Assembly: GCA_046336825.1 (NCBI GenBank)
Contig: JBKDFX010000097.1
Coordinates: forward strand, 1 to 64,000
Reading direction: 5' to 3'
Length of the DNA stretch: 64,000 nt
DNA from: Ga0074139 sp046336825
GTDB taxonomy: Bacteria; Bdellovibrionota; Bdellovibrionia; Bdellovibrionales; Bdellovibrionaceae
In this document: piece after piece, positions 1 through 8,494 of the stretch
Layout: each line of letters begins with the position of its first letter
Numbering within the stretch: the first letter of the stretch is position 1
The notes under the pieces: model-generated
Databases searched by the model: none
What the model was told of the DNA's origin: nothing
What the model saw: only the letters and a program-made list of their open reading frames with translations
Program-made: the position numbers and the translations under genes

Positions 1-462
1 GTTGTGATGTATCCAAGCTTTTTATTTGCAATAGCTTTGATGAATTTAAAAAGTATTTATTATAAGATTTTTTACGGATTTTTTGGATTCCTATTGCTGT
101 TTTTATTGGGTGGAACCCTTGGTTTTTGGGGAAATCAAATCCATGGGCGCCTGACTGAAGGCCTCAAGTATTCAAAAGTTTTTTCTGAAGTCAGGCAACT
201 AAGCCCTCTTTATACATCGACCTATCAAACGGCATCTTACTTTTGGTACCTTTCAAAATCTCCTTACATGAAGCTGCAGTCATCAAGTCGCCCTGATCAT
301 TTTGATTATTTAGACGAATCTGTTCCAACCTACGACAGAATTTATTTTTTGAAAGAAACTTACCAAAAAATCCCTGAGTCACATTTGTCAAATTATGAAT
401 TTAAAAAAATTCTGAGTCTTTCAGATAATTTCGAGGTTTTTGAAGGGAATAAAATTAAATGA
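1..462 (+). CDS. C-terminal part of a GT39/ArnT-like membrane glycosyltransferase (5' end outside window)
   Basis: The reading frame is open to the window edge, so this is probably the 3' end of a longer gene; the GTG/ATG pair at 4-9 need not be the start. One strong hydrophobic segment spans about residues 18-45 and is followed by a soluble tail. The tail contains YQTASYFWYLSK and, further on, RPDHFDY. These resemble the YQ.A..L.FYL and R.dqfdyW blocks in the C-terminal domain of bacterial GT39 (PMT_2/ArnT-like) lipid-linked sugar transferases. The fold assignment is from memory of the family, not a search. The stop overlaps the next start (ATGA at 459-462), so the two genes are probably co-translated. 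Confidence 0.5.
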   Translation, partial: VVMYPSFLFAIALMNLKSIYYKIFYGFFGFLLLFLLGGTLGFWGNQIHGRLTEGLKYSKVFSEVRQLSPLYTSTYQTASYFWYLSKSPYMKLQSSSRPDHFDYLDESVPTYDRIYFLKETYQKIPESHLSNYEFKKILSLSDNFEVFEGNKIK

Positions 463-1664
463 GAACTTTAATCGTTCTTTCATTTTTACTTCTTTCTTAC
501 TTTTTTTATGGTTTTTATATCTCTCAATTTGAAGTGGGGGCACTTCGTAGTCAGCTACTGAATGATCAGAAAGGGCCCTATTACGACTACAAGGGAATAA
601 TCAATGTCCATTCAAGAAAAAGCACAGGCTCTGGGCTTATTCCACAAATTAATGATGACGCTAAAATGGCTGGAGCTGATTTTATCATTTATACTGATAT
701 CAATTCCTTTGATTCATCTCCTTATGCTGATAGTTATGATGGAAGGCTGCTGGTCCTTCATGGATCAAAACACAGTTATTTAGATTCGCGATTGATCTAT
801 TATTCTCCTAATGAAAAAACTCTAGGTCATAGTTTTGGTGAAGTTCAAACAACTCTTGCTGATTTGGTGACTCAAAATCCTCAAAATCGAAGTGAATCTT
901 TAGTTTTGCTAGCTCATCCATTTCTTAAGGGCTTTGAATGGTCGGGACCACTGCCCGAAGGCCTTGATGGTATTGAGCTTCTGAACAGTAAATCGATGAG
1001 CTTTAGGGCTTGGAATAATTCAAAACTTTCGGTGTTATGGACGGTACTGATTTACCCCTTCAATCCTCAGCTTTCTTTATTTCGTTTATTTTTAGAACCC
1101 TCTGCTGAGATTGCACTATTGGATCAGTTGTCCCAAGAAAGAAAGATTTTTGCGTACGCTGGCTCAGAAGCCACAGCTCGAGCTGTTCCTTTTGCGGGAA
1201 ATGTAATTCGATTCCCCACTTATTATAAAACTTTCGAAATTTTGAGTCAGCATGTCCTTCTTGAATCTGAATTGACTGGAAGTTCTTCCATTGACCGAAA
1301 TAAAATTTTGGAAGCCCTTAAAAAGGGATCTTTTTATTTATGTTTAGATTTACTGGGAAATCCTAAAGGATTTTATACCTATATCCATCATGAAAGTGAT
1401 CGCTGGACTATGGGTTCTGAAATCAAATGGCAAAAGGGAATGAGTTTAAAAGTTTCTCTACCTGAAAAGCCAAAAGCATTTTTTGAGGTTGTCATTTACA
1501 AAAATGGATCAAGATACAAAACTGTTCATCAAATTGATGCTGACATTCCTCTTGATGGCCCCGGGGTTTACCGCGTTCAGGTAAGGATCGCTCAAAAGTT
1601 TCCCTTGCCGGACGCGATAAAATGGATCACATGGATTTACGGTAATCCCTACTATGTCAACTAA
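459..1664 (+). CDS. membrane-anchored PHP-domain-like protein with degraded metal site
   Basis: This 401-residue protein begins with one hydrophobic segment (about residues 3-20), so it is probably anchored in the inner membrane with its bulk outside. The body follows the layout of PHP (polymerase and histidinol phosphatase) metallo-phosphoesterases. It has GIINVHSRKSTGSG where active members have HxHS.SDG, then FIIYTDIN for TDHN, LLAHPF (His kept) and AGSEAT for GSDAH. Several usual metal ligands are therefore replaced (Asn, Ile, Glu, Thr), which argues against normal phosphoesterase activity. The C-terminal 100 residues look like a beta-rich domain. It is translationally coupled to the upstream glycosyltransferase-like gene, suggesting a role in envelope glycan or lipid modification. 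The PHP fold is fairly likely; the function is unknown. Confidence 0.6.
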   Translation: MRTLIVLSFLLLSYFFYGFYISQFEVGALRSQLLNDQKGPYYDYKGIINVHSRKSTGSGLIPQINDDAKMAGADFIIYTDINSFDSSPYADSYDGRLLVLHGSKHSYLDSRLIYYSPNEKTLGHSFGEVQTTLADLVTQNPQNRSESLVLLAHPFLKGFEWSGPLPEGLDGIELLNSKSMSFRAWNNSKLSVLWTVLIYPFNPQLSLFRLFLEPSAEIALLDQLSQERKIFAYAGSEATARAVPFAGNVIRFPTYYKTFEILSQHVLLESELTGSSSIDRNKILEALKKGSFYLCLDLLGNPKGFYTYIHHESDRWTMGSEIKWQKGMSLKVSLPEKPKAFFEVVIYKNGSRYKTVHQIDADIPLDGPGVYRVQVRIAQKFPLPDAIKWITWIYGNPYYVN

Positions 1665-1679
1665 TAGGGCTTGTACTCA

Positions 1680-1994
1680 TTAACCTAGTTTGATTTCACA
1701 GCTTTTTAAAACATGGGTCTGACACGCAAGTCTTTCATTTTCTGAGAAGCCTCGATCCTGTGCCATTTCCAATTCAATCGCATTTTTTTCAGTGATCGCC
1801 TGCAGCGAACCAAATAAATAAAAGAGACATGTTCCGCAAGAGCCATTTCCCCCACAGCTATGATCTATTTCAATTTTATTTTCCAAAAGTAGTTCTAAGA
1901 TCGTTCTTTTATCTTCACTGCTGATGCCCCGCACAATTTGTGGGCTCTCATTTTCTCGGCTGATGACTAATTCAATATTACTTGTTGAATCCAT
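1680..1994 (-). CDS. 2Fe-2S ferredoxin
   Basis: A 104-residue soluble electron carrier. Cys47, Cys53 and Cys56 (C-x5-C-x2-C) with Cys91 form the four ligands of a plant/adrenodoxin-type 2Fe-2S cluster. The C-x5-C spacing and the HSCGGNGSCGTC context are closer to the adrenodoxin/Isc branch than to photosynthetic ferredoxins. The usual partners (a reductase or isc genes) are not adjacent, so its redox partner cannot be read from context. It is transcribed divergently from the exonuclease gene, with 26 bp between start codons, and is convergent with the PHP-like gene. Confidence 0.82.
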   Translation of the reverse strand: MDSTSNIELVISRENESPQIVRGISSEDKRTILELLLENKIEIDHSCGGNGSCGTCLFYLFGSLQAITEKNAIELEMAQDRGFSENERLACQTHVLKSCEIKLG

Positions 1995-2020
1995 GCAAAG
2001 GCTTCTGTATCAAGATTTTT

Positions 2021-2635
2021 ATGCAATTCATAGCTTTTGACTTAGAGACAACAGGAACTGTTCACGGAGTGGATGCCATTGCTGATATTGGAGCCGTTAG
2101 ATTTATCTATGGCGAAGTGGACTCTGTATTTTGTACCCTGATTGATCCTTTAAAGCCCATGCCTCCCGGAGCCACTGCTGTTAACGGCATCACCAATGAA
2201 ATGGTGATGGGAAAACCAACTATCGAAAGCATACTTCCTTCCTTTGCGGATTTCTGTGGTGACGATTTCCTTGTGGCTCATAATGCACCCTTTGATTCCC
2301 AATTTTTACTGAGTGCTATCAAAAAGTTTGAACTTCCCGCGCCACGTGGAATTGTATTGGACAGTTTGCCCATTGCGAGAAAAGTATTGCCGGGTCTTCC
2401 TAACTATAAATTGGGCACCCTGATTCAACATCTTAAAATTCCATCCCAGGAATTTCATAGAGCAGAAGCCGATGCCACTTATTTAGGTCGCATGTTTAAT
2501 ATTTTATTAAAAAGAATCTCTATCGGCGGCCAATCTCCTAAAGTTGAAAACTTAGTAGCCCTAACCGGTAAGCCCGAATATCGGTTTCCTCAAATCCAAA
2601 GACAACCCAAGCAACTCGATCTTCTTGGCCTTTAA
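2021..2635 (+). CDS. DnaQ-like 3'-5' exonuclease (DEDDh family)
   Basis: A 204-residue exonuclease of the DNA polymerase III epsilon/RNase T fold. The N-terminal FDLETTG supplies Asp7 and Glu9. HNAPFDSQF gives the second-block Asp, and HRAEADA (H-x4-D) gives the His and last Asp of the DEDDh set. It lacks a long C-terminal polymerase-binding domain, so it may be an accessory proofreading or nucleic-acid-processing enzyme rather than the main epsilon subunit. A TTG at 1982 would add 13 residues and overlap the divergent ferredoxin gene. ATG 2021 places the motif at the expected residue 7 and is preferred. Its stop overlaps that of nadE (convergent). Confidence 0.82.
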   Translation: MQFIAFDLETTGTVHGVDAIADIGAVRFIYGEVDSVFCTLIDPLKPMPPGATAVNGITNEMVMGKPTIESILPSFADFCGDDFLVAHNAPFDSQFLLSAIKKFELPAPRGIVLDSLPIARKVLPGLPNYKLGTLIQHLKIPSQEFHRAEADATYLGRMFNILLKRISIGGQSPKVENLVALTGKPEYRFPQIQRQPKQLDLLGL

Positions 2636-4251
2636 GCTAAAAATGCTTTGTGAGCCAAAGGCCATCTACGGCCTCGCCCAAAGGAGTGACTACTTACTTT
2701 TAGGATGGGTGGCGCCTGCCATCTTTTAAATTCAGTTTTTACAAGTTGTCGAATCAACCACTGATCTACTTTTCCTTTTGCTCGTTTTCCTTTTTCCACA
2801 ATATTAATCACTGATTTATCCAGTAGCTCGTATTCAGGAAGACTGTCCTGATCTTTCTGATTAGGTCTCAGCTCAGCAGTCGGTGGCCTATCGATAATTT
2901 TTTGAGGAATGAGTTCGTGTTGAGAATTGTAATGCTTGGCCAGTTGATATACTTGGCCTTTAGTTAAATCACCAAGAGGCGCAAGCCCTCCACACATATC
3001 ACCATATAGAGTACAATAACCAGTTGCATATTCAGACTTGTTTCCAGTTGTTAACAATAGACTATTTTCAATATTGGCAAGACCCATCAGAAGAAGTCCT
3101 CGGAGTCGAGACTGTAGGTTTTCATAAGAAATGCCAAAATCACTTGCGCCAAATTGATTTTTAAAAGTATCTGCCAATAAGTCATAGGCAGGATTAATTG
3201 AAACACTTTGATGTTTTACGCCTAAGTTTTTTGCTAATTGCAAAGCAAGCTCTTCACTCATGGCGGCACTGTGAGGCCCGGGAAGAGAAATGGTTTTAAC
3301 AGCGCCGGGCCCTAGTGCATCCACGGCCAAACAGGCGACTAAGGCAGAGTCAATTCCTCCACTCAAGCCAAGGTGTACATTTTGAATTCCAATTTTATGA
3401 CAAAAGTCACGAATACCAAGAACAAGGGCTTTTCTGAGCTGTTCAATTTTCTCATCTTGTCGGACTGGTGACCAAACCTGCTGAGTGTTGAGATCGAAAA
3501 CATTAAGATCTTCTACAAACTTATTACACTGAAGAATTCTTTTTCCCTCTGGTGTTACTATGAAGCTTTCTCCATCAAAAATAATTTCATCCTGGGCTCC
3601 AACTAAGTTTGTATAAAGAAGAGGTGCTTTAAATTTTTTTGCAGTCTGTGTTGCAACTGCCTGTCTCAGCTTTTCTTTTCCAATAAACCATGGGCTTGCA
3701 CTTAAATTAATAACCAAGTCAACTTTTCTAAGCTTGATGTCTTTCAATGGGTTTTTTGTATAAGAAGATACGCCCCTAGAGTCTGGCCAGGCCCAAATAT
3801 CCTCACAAATAGTTAGGAAAAAGGGTCGACCTTTGAATCTGAAATAATTGTCTTCAAGTTTTCCAGATTCAATGAATCGAGCTTCATCAAAGACATCTCC
3901 GGTTGGAAGAAGTTGTTTATTAAAAAACTGAGACTTATTTCTTTCAAGTAAAACTGCTGAGTTAAAATACGGACGACCTTGCTTATTTTTATTTCTAGTG
4001 ATTGTTCCTAAAATGATTCCTACATTTTTCGGAATTTTTTTTTGAATTCTTTTTAAAGCCTTACCTAGCTCATCTACCAATTCGGATCTTTCAAGAAGAT
4101 CAAAGGGATGATAACCGAGTAATGAACTTTCAGGAAATACGATAAGTTCTGCCTTTTTAGAGACAGCTCTTTTAATGTATTCAACAATTTTAATTTCGTT
4201 ATTTTTTATATCACCCAAAAGAGGGTTTATTTGTGCGATAGCTATTCGCAT
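2632..4251 (-). CDS. nadE: glutamine-dependent NAD+ synthetase
   Basis: Catalyses the last step of NAD+ synthesis, amidating deamido-NAD+ with ammonia released from glutamine. This 539-residue two-domain form has an N-terminal nitrilase-type glutaminase (about 1-250) with the triad Glu41 (FPESS), Lys112 (NKQLLP) and Cys149 (TICED). The C-terminal synthetase domain carries the ATP pyrophosphatase loop LSGGIDSA near residue 298 and the later TGNKSEYATGYCTLYGD block. Length fits the bacterial two-domain class. The gene is convergent with the exonuclease. nadD, the preceding step of the pathway, lies elsewhere in this window fused to rsfS. Confidence 0.95.
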   Translation of the reverse strand: MRIAIAQINPLLGDIKNNEIKIVEYIKRAVSKKAELIVFPESSLLGYHPFDLLERSELVDELGKALKRIQKKIPKNVGIILGTITRNKNKQGRPYFNSAVLLERNKSQFFNKQLLPTGDVFDEARFIESGKLEDNYFRFKGRPFFLTICEDIWAWPDSRGVSSYTKNPLKDIKLRKVDLVINLSASPWFIGKEKLRQAVATQTAKKFKAPLLYTNLVGAQDEIIFDGESFIVTPEGKRILQCNKFVEDLNVFDLNTQQVWSPVRQDEKIEQLRKALVLGIRDFCHKIGIQNVHLGLSGGIDSALVACLAVDALGPGAVKTISLPGPHSAAMSEELALQLAKNLGVKHQSVSINPAYDLLADTFKNQFGASDFGISYENLQSRLRGLLLMGLANIENSLLLTTGNKSEYATGYCTLYGDMCGGLAPLGDLTKGQVYQLAKHYNSQHELIPQKIIDRPPTAELRPNQKDQDSLPEYELLDKSVINIVEKGKRAKGKVDQWLIRQLVKTEFKRWQAPPILKVSSHSFGRGRRWPLAHKAFLA

Positions 4252-4263
4252 TTAAATCTCGCT

Positions 4264-4755
4264 TTAGTTTTCAGTGTTGATTTGAATGGCCTTTCGACCA
4301 CTAAAACCTTCTTGATATCCGTGCGAGTATTTTATTTCTTTTTCTGGGAATTTCCAACAAAAGTATCCATTCCCATTATCAAAATCAACCAACCAGTAAC
4401 CTTTTGGGTGAACCCCTAAGCGAATCATTTTTTTTTGCCAACCATCAATCAAACTTTGAACTTCGTTCTCAATTTTTTGGAGTTGAATTTGTGGAACATT
4501 TTTCAAAGCATCTGCTTGGGAAGTTAAAAAGCGAACTTGGGAGTGAGCTTTTTCAGTAATAGAATAGACGAGTGGCAATAGTTCCTGGGCTTGATCGAGA
4601 GAGAATGTTTTAGGGCTTCCGATTTCAACAATTTTTTCCACACACTGGTCTTCATTCAGCTTACTCAAAGATACAAGAAAAAGGTGATAAGACAGATAAA
4701 TTAAGAAGTTTTTTGCAATATTTTTTGGACGCAACTCGGCTAACCGCCTCCCCAA
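4264..4755 (-). CDS. DUF2203 family protein
   Basis: A 163-residue protein whose body matches DUF2203. KTFSLDQAQELLPLV opens the helical region, and the C-terminal third has the pattern GYWLVDFDNGNGYFCW...EIKYSHGYQEGFSGRKAI, typical of that family (lGv.vKd...GLVDFp...CW..GE..i.yWH....Gf.gR). The first 45 residues are unusual for the family, so the true start may lie further in, but no convincing internal ATG was seen. The start as drawn overlaps the end of the upstream pilin-like gene by 16 bp. No biochemical function is known to me. Confidence 0.7.
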   Translation of the reverse strand: MGRRLAELRPKNIAKNFLIYLSYHLFLVSLSKLNEDQCVEKIVEIGSPKTFSLDQAQELLPLVYSITEKAHSQVRFLTSQADALKNVPQIQLQKIENEVQSLIDGWQKKMIRLGVHPKGYWLVDFDNGNGYFCWKFPEKEIKYSHGYQEGFSGRKAIQINTEN

Positions 4756-5573
4756 TTTTTGGATATCTGCATCGCCTGGCTTCCAAATACAATAATTATG
4801 AAAAGTATGAAGATTATCAGAATAAATATTTTTAAATATTTTCCAAATCCCATTTCAACTTCTACTTCTTGTTCATTCGACTTCTCTGGTGGAGGTTTAA
4901 CACTCACTTTTTTCTTTTTTGGCCCTGTAAATCCTTCATCATTGCTAACTGTCCTGGATTGACTTCTTTCGGTCTTTCTTTCAACTTCACGGCGTTCTGT
5001 TTCGGTGAGCGAAGCCACTGCGATTTGTCTCTGCTTTTTTCGGCGAATTCTATAGCCACCACCGGACCCACTCACTCGCATGAATCCCGAACCCTCATTA
5101 AATTCCTGATCCACAGGCCGAGTGACAGTTTTTGAAGCTGCCCTTGTTTCACCACCTGCTCGACTTCTTCTAAGCCGACCGCTGCTTCCCGCAAAACCCG
5201 ATGATTGTGAACTAAAAGAGGAGCCACCGGAGCTTCCGGAGGATTGCCCATCGCGGTTGGCTTGGGAGTTCAATTCACCAAGATCTCCCTCTTGTCCTGG
5301 CTCAATGGGGTTGCCATTAGCATCAAGGGCACCAAAACTTGGCAGTTGATCAAAACAGACAACATTCTGCTCTTGGGAGGAAAGTTGAGGGAGTTCTCCC
5401 GTTTCCAAAAGACACTGAACATAAGTTCGATTTAAATTATCAATAAAGTTTCCGATAGGTTGAAAAACGGTCATGGCCAGGCTTGCAACTAAAGTCACAG
5501 AAATTACGACAATTAAGATATACTCTATAAGTGCCTGTCCTGAATCTGAACCAGACCTTGGGCTCGTACCCAT
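4740..5573 (-). CDS. pilin/TadE-like protein with class III leader and second C-terminal membrane helix
   Basis: From ATG 5573 the protein starts with a short polar leader, MGTSPRSGSDSG, then QALIEYILIVV and a hydrophobic helix. This is the arrangement of class III (Flp/TadE-type) prepilin leaders, with processing expected after Gly12. A Gly/Ser-rich stretch and a basic RRKK-rich region follow. A second transmembrane helix lies near the C-terminus (KYLKIFILIIFIL), with a very short tail ending GGG. Pilins normally have only the N-terminal helix, so the second one is unusual. An alternative ATG at 5621 would extend the N-terminus by 16 residues and overlap the divergent TPR gene. Stop codon is TAG. 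No Tad secretion genes are adjacent. Confidence 0.55.
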   Translation of the reverse strand: MGTSPRSGSDSGQALIEYILIVVISVTLVASLAMTVFQPIGNFIDNLNRTYVQCLLETGELPQLSSQEQNVVCFDQLPSFGALDANGNPIEPGQEGDLGELNSQANRDGQSSGSSGGSSFSSQSSGFAGSSGRLRRSRAGGETRAASKTVTRPVDQEFNEGSGFMRVSGSGGGYRIRRKKQRQIAVASLTETERREVERKTERSQSRTVSNDEGFTGPKKKKVSVKPPPEKSNEQEVEVEMGFGKYLKIFILIIFILFIIIVFGSQAMQISKNWGGG

Positions 5574-5615
5574 CTGGTTGGATTTCTGACACCTTAAATA
5601 GAGAGAGTCGACGGA

Positions 5616-6671
5616 GTGCATATTAAAAGTATCGGTTTTGATTTAGACAAATATAAGATTTTGCTAGCAGTTGTCTCAATTTGGAGCAGTTTGAGTTGGG
5701 CTGTGGGGCGAAAGCCCGCCTCAGAAATGATAAAAGAGGCCTCGCGAATTCAAGCCGAAAAGGGTGAAAAAACAGCTGCCGAGTTTCTATGGAAAAATTC
5801 AGAAAAACTTAGCCGTAGCGAAATGCTTCATTTAGCTAAACTGCTCATCAAAATTAAAAACTATAAAGACATTATTAAATTGAGTGAACTTGCGCTGGCT
5901 AAAAACCCGGAGGATGCTGAATTTCTCACCTTTCAAGGCAAAGCTTACCTGGAGTCCTACAAAGACAAAAAGACGCTCGAAAAAGCTCAAGAATCACTAC
6001 GTGCTGCTATCACTGCAAATCCTAAGTTTGAACCTGCCTATCTTATTCTTGATGATTACTATGAAAGACAGGATCAGCTAAATAAAACACTGAGAAAACC
6101 CATTCGCTTTCTTCAATCTCGCCGTCAGCTTTTTGAGGACCTCATTGAACACAAAGGTCCCAAAAATTTATATTACTCAAAACTTTGTGAGCTAGACACA
6201 CTAGATGGTGTTAACGAACAAGCTATCAAGAATTGTAAAAAGGCAATTGAGCTAGATAAAAGTGATTTAGACAGTAATTTATTTTTAGCTCAAGTCTATA
6301 AACAATCTGACAATCAAAAAGCAGCCGTAGAAACTCTTAAGTCTACTATTGTAAGCCATCCCAACTCTGAGAAAGCTTATCGATCACTCGCTCTTTATTA
6401 CGAAGAGCAAAAAAATTACTCCGAAGCTTACTCCAATTTTAAAATTTGCTCTGATGCTCCCCACTCTTCAGACCTTTGCCTACGCGGACTAGGAGCCACT
6501 GGAGCGCAGTTGAAAAAGTGGGAAGAAAGTTTCGATGCCTTTCAAAAACTATGTAAGAAAGATCGAAAGTGGTCTAGCGATGTGCGAAAGGCTTCGCAAA
6601 ACGCAAAAGAAATGGATTCTCCAGAATGGGAACAAAAACTTTTAGAGTTGTCCATCAATTGTAATATTTGA
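5616..6671 (+). CDS. secreted or membrane-anchored TPR-repeat protein
   Basis: A 351-residue protein with a hydrophobic N-terminal segment (about residues 14-30, ILLAVVSIWSSLSWAVG), likely a signal peptide or anchor for the periplasm. The rest is helical repeats with TPR spacing, for example AKNPEDAEFLTFQGKAYLE, AIELDKSDLDSNLFLAQVYK and NSEKAYRSLALYYEEQKNYS. It is therefore probably a protein-interaction scaffold. The GTG at 5616 has a GGAG almost touching it, and an internal TTG start near 5661 would still leave a usable leader, so the start is uncertain. It diverges from the pilin-like gene and its 3' end overlaps the next minus-strand gene by 30 bp. Confidence 0.65.
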   Translation: MHIKSIGFDLDKYKILLAVVSIWSSLSWAVGRKPASEMIKEASRIQAEKGEKTAAEFLWKNSEKLSRSEMLHLAKLLIKIKNYKDIIKLSELALAKNPEDAEFLTFQGKAYLESYKDKKTLEKAQESLRAAITANPKFEPAYLILDDYYERQDQLNKTLRKPIRFLQSRRQLFEDLIEHKGPKNLYYSKLCELDTLDGVNEQAIKNCKKAIELDKSDLDSNLFLAQVYKQSDNQKAAVETLKSTIVSHPNSEKAYRSLALYYEEQKNYSEAYSNFKICSDAPHSSDLCLRGLGATGAQLKKWEESFDAFQKLCKKDRKWSSDVRKASQNAKEMDSPEWEQKLLELSINCNI

Positions 6672-7121
6672 AAAACCCATGAAGCGCATCAATTCAATAT
6701 TTCTAGAATCCAAGATTGTATGCTTTTTATCTTTAATTGACTGATGCAAAAAGACCTCATCAGAATGGCTGACTACTAAATACCCTGGTGAATATAGACT
6801 TTTAAAATTTCGTATTTCTTTGATCACAATTCCCTTGTCAATCAGCTCCTGTGCCAATTGAAATGCTGAATTTAATTCATCTACGTCGATGATGGCTAAA
6901 AAACTTTTTACTTTACCATCATTGAGGCCCAAGTAGGCTTTGATGACATCTTCGTGTAAATCCAGGTAAGGCTCGTTAGAATTTGAATTAAGCTGAACTA
7001 TCAAACGAAAGCCACCTATGACTGGCACGATTTGAAGGGGCTCGTGACCTTCAAGAGTCATTTTGTTTAAATAGGAGTAAGCCTCGGACACTAAGTGAAA
7101 GTTGCGACAAACAACTTTCAT
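6642..7121 (-). CDS. conserved-looking protein of unknown function downstream of rimO
   Basis: A 159-residue soluble protein with no signal peptide or membrane helix and no motif that I recognise. It starts MKVVCRNFHLVSEAYSYLNKM and ends ...RNIELMRFMGFSNITIDGQL. Composition is mixed alpha/beta with a central stretch FLAIIDVDELNSAFQLAQEL that could be a small regulatory fold. Its ATG shares one base with the TAA of rimO (TAATG at 7119-7123), so it is almost certainly co-translated with rimO. That linkage is the only functional hint. Confidence 0.6.
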   Translation of the reverse strand: MKVVCRNFHLVSEAYSYLNKMTLEGHEPLQIVPVIGGFRLIVQLNSNSNEPYLDLHEDVIKAYLGLNDGKVKSFLAIIDVDELNSAFQLAQELIDKGIVIKEIRNFKSLYSPGYLVVSHSDEVFLHQSIKDKKHTILDSRNIELMRFMGFSNITIDGQL

Positions 7122-8494
7122 TATTGAATTGCCACGATTTCGCCAATCAAATCGTACTCCATGCTGTCAGTAATTCTTACTTTGACAATATCACCTTTAG
7201 TCGCCTGACCGTCATTGATCAAAACAACACCATCAATTTCGGGAGCTTGCTGAGAAGTTCGACCTTGCAAAAGAAGTTCTGTTTCTTCGCTGTAACCTTC
7301 GACAATGACATCTAAAACCTGACCAATCAGAGCTCTGTGTTTATCACGAGAAATATTCTGTTGGACTTCCATGACGGCTTTCCAGCGATGATTTTTAGTT
7401 TTTTCATCTATTTGGTCTTCCATTTTGCCACCAGGAGTATTTTCTTCCGGTGAGTATTGAAAACAACCCACTCGGTCAAATTTTTGCTCAACTAGAAATT
7501 CGAGTATTTCTTCAAACTGTGCTTGGGTTTCTCCGGGGAATCCAACAATAAACTGAGTCCTAATAACGGCATCAGGAATTTCCTGACGAATTAAATTTAA
7601 TGACGCTTCAATTTCTTTGCGGGTCATTTTGCGATTCATTCTTTTTAGCATTTCATCGTTAATGTGCTGGAGCGGCATATCAAAATAGCGACAGAACTTT
7701 TTATTGTTTTTAATCAGATCAATGAGCTCAGGTGTGATGCCATCTGGGTAAAGATAAAGTAAGCGGATCCACTGAATTCCTTCAATTTCTGCCAACTGCC
7801 GCAAAAGTTCAACCGGGGCCTCCAATGCTTCAGGGTTTTTACGTCTTAAGTCCCAGCCATAATCTGTAAAATCATGACTGATGATAATGAGCTCTTTAAC
7901 TCCACCTGCAGCTAAAAGTTTTGCTTCATTGACAATGTTTTGCAGTGTTCTTGATTGCAAATTTCCACGAATGAGGGGAATCGCGCAAAAGGCACATCTT
8001 TTCATGCAGCCTTCTGAAATTTTTAAATAGGCGCGGTGGCCTGGCTGCGTGTTGGTTCTGGGGGTTTGCTCTTCTTGTAAGTAAGTGGGCAAGTTAAAAA
8101 AGGTCTTCTTTGTTTCACCAGAGTAAGAATTTTTTAAAATTTTATCTATATTTTGAAATTCTCCCGAACCGACAAATAAATCAGCTTCAGGAAGTCCTTC
8201 CACCAGATCCTCTTTGTAGCGTTGAGTTAAGCAACCTGCGACAACTAATTTCTTAAGGTTGCCTTCTTTTTTGAGCTCCGACATTTTTAAGATTGTTTGT
8301 ATAGATTCTTTTTTTGAGTCTTCAATAAAACCACAAGTGTTAACGATTACCGTATCGGCTTCTGCTTCATTAGCCGTGACTTCATAGCCTTGCTTCATGA
8401 GTGTACCCACCATGATTTCGGTGTCCACTAAGTTCTTTGGGCAGCCTAAACTCACGAAATGTACTTTTTTAGGATGTGGCACTTCAGTTTTCAT
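7121..8494 (-). CDS. rimO: ribosomal protein S12 methylthiotransferase RimO
   Basis: A radical-SAM enzyme that adds a methylthio group to the conserved aspartate of ribosomal protein S12. The N-terminal MTTase domain starts FVSLGCPKNLVDTE, the RimO signature, with further cluster cysteines in NTCGF and VAGCLTQ. The radical SAM motif is CMKRCAFC (C-x3-C-x2-C) around residue 160. The C-terminal region (about 385-455) is a TRAM domain. At 457 residues the length is typical. It overlaps the upstream LolA-like gene by 4 bp (ATGA) and the downstream unknown gene by 1 bp, forming a tight three-gene unit. Confidence 0.95.
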   Translation of the reverse strand: MKTEVPHPKKVHFVSLGCPKNLVDTEIMVGTLMKQGYEVTANEAEADTVIVNTCGFIEDSKKESIQTILKMSELKKEGNLKKLVVAGCLTQRYKEDLVEGLPEADLFVGSGEFQNIDKILKNSYSGETKKTFFNLPTYLQEEQTPRTNTQPGHRAYLKISEGCMKRCAFCAIPLIRGNLQSRTLQNIVNEAKLLAAGGVKELIIISHDFTDYGWDLRRKNPEALEAPVELLRQLAEIEGIQWIRLLYLYPDGITPELIDLIKNNKKFCRYFDMPLQHINDEMLKRMNRKMTRKEIEASLNLIRQEIPDAVIRTQFIVGFPGETQAQFEEILEFLVEQKFDRVGCFQYSPEENTPGGKMEDQIDEKTKNHRWKAVMEVQQNISRDKHRALIGQVLDVIVEGYSEETELLLQGRTSQQAPEIDGVVLINDGQATKGDIVKVRITDSMEYDLIGEIVAIQ

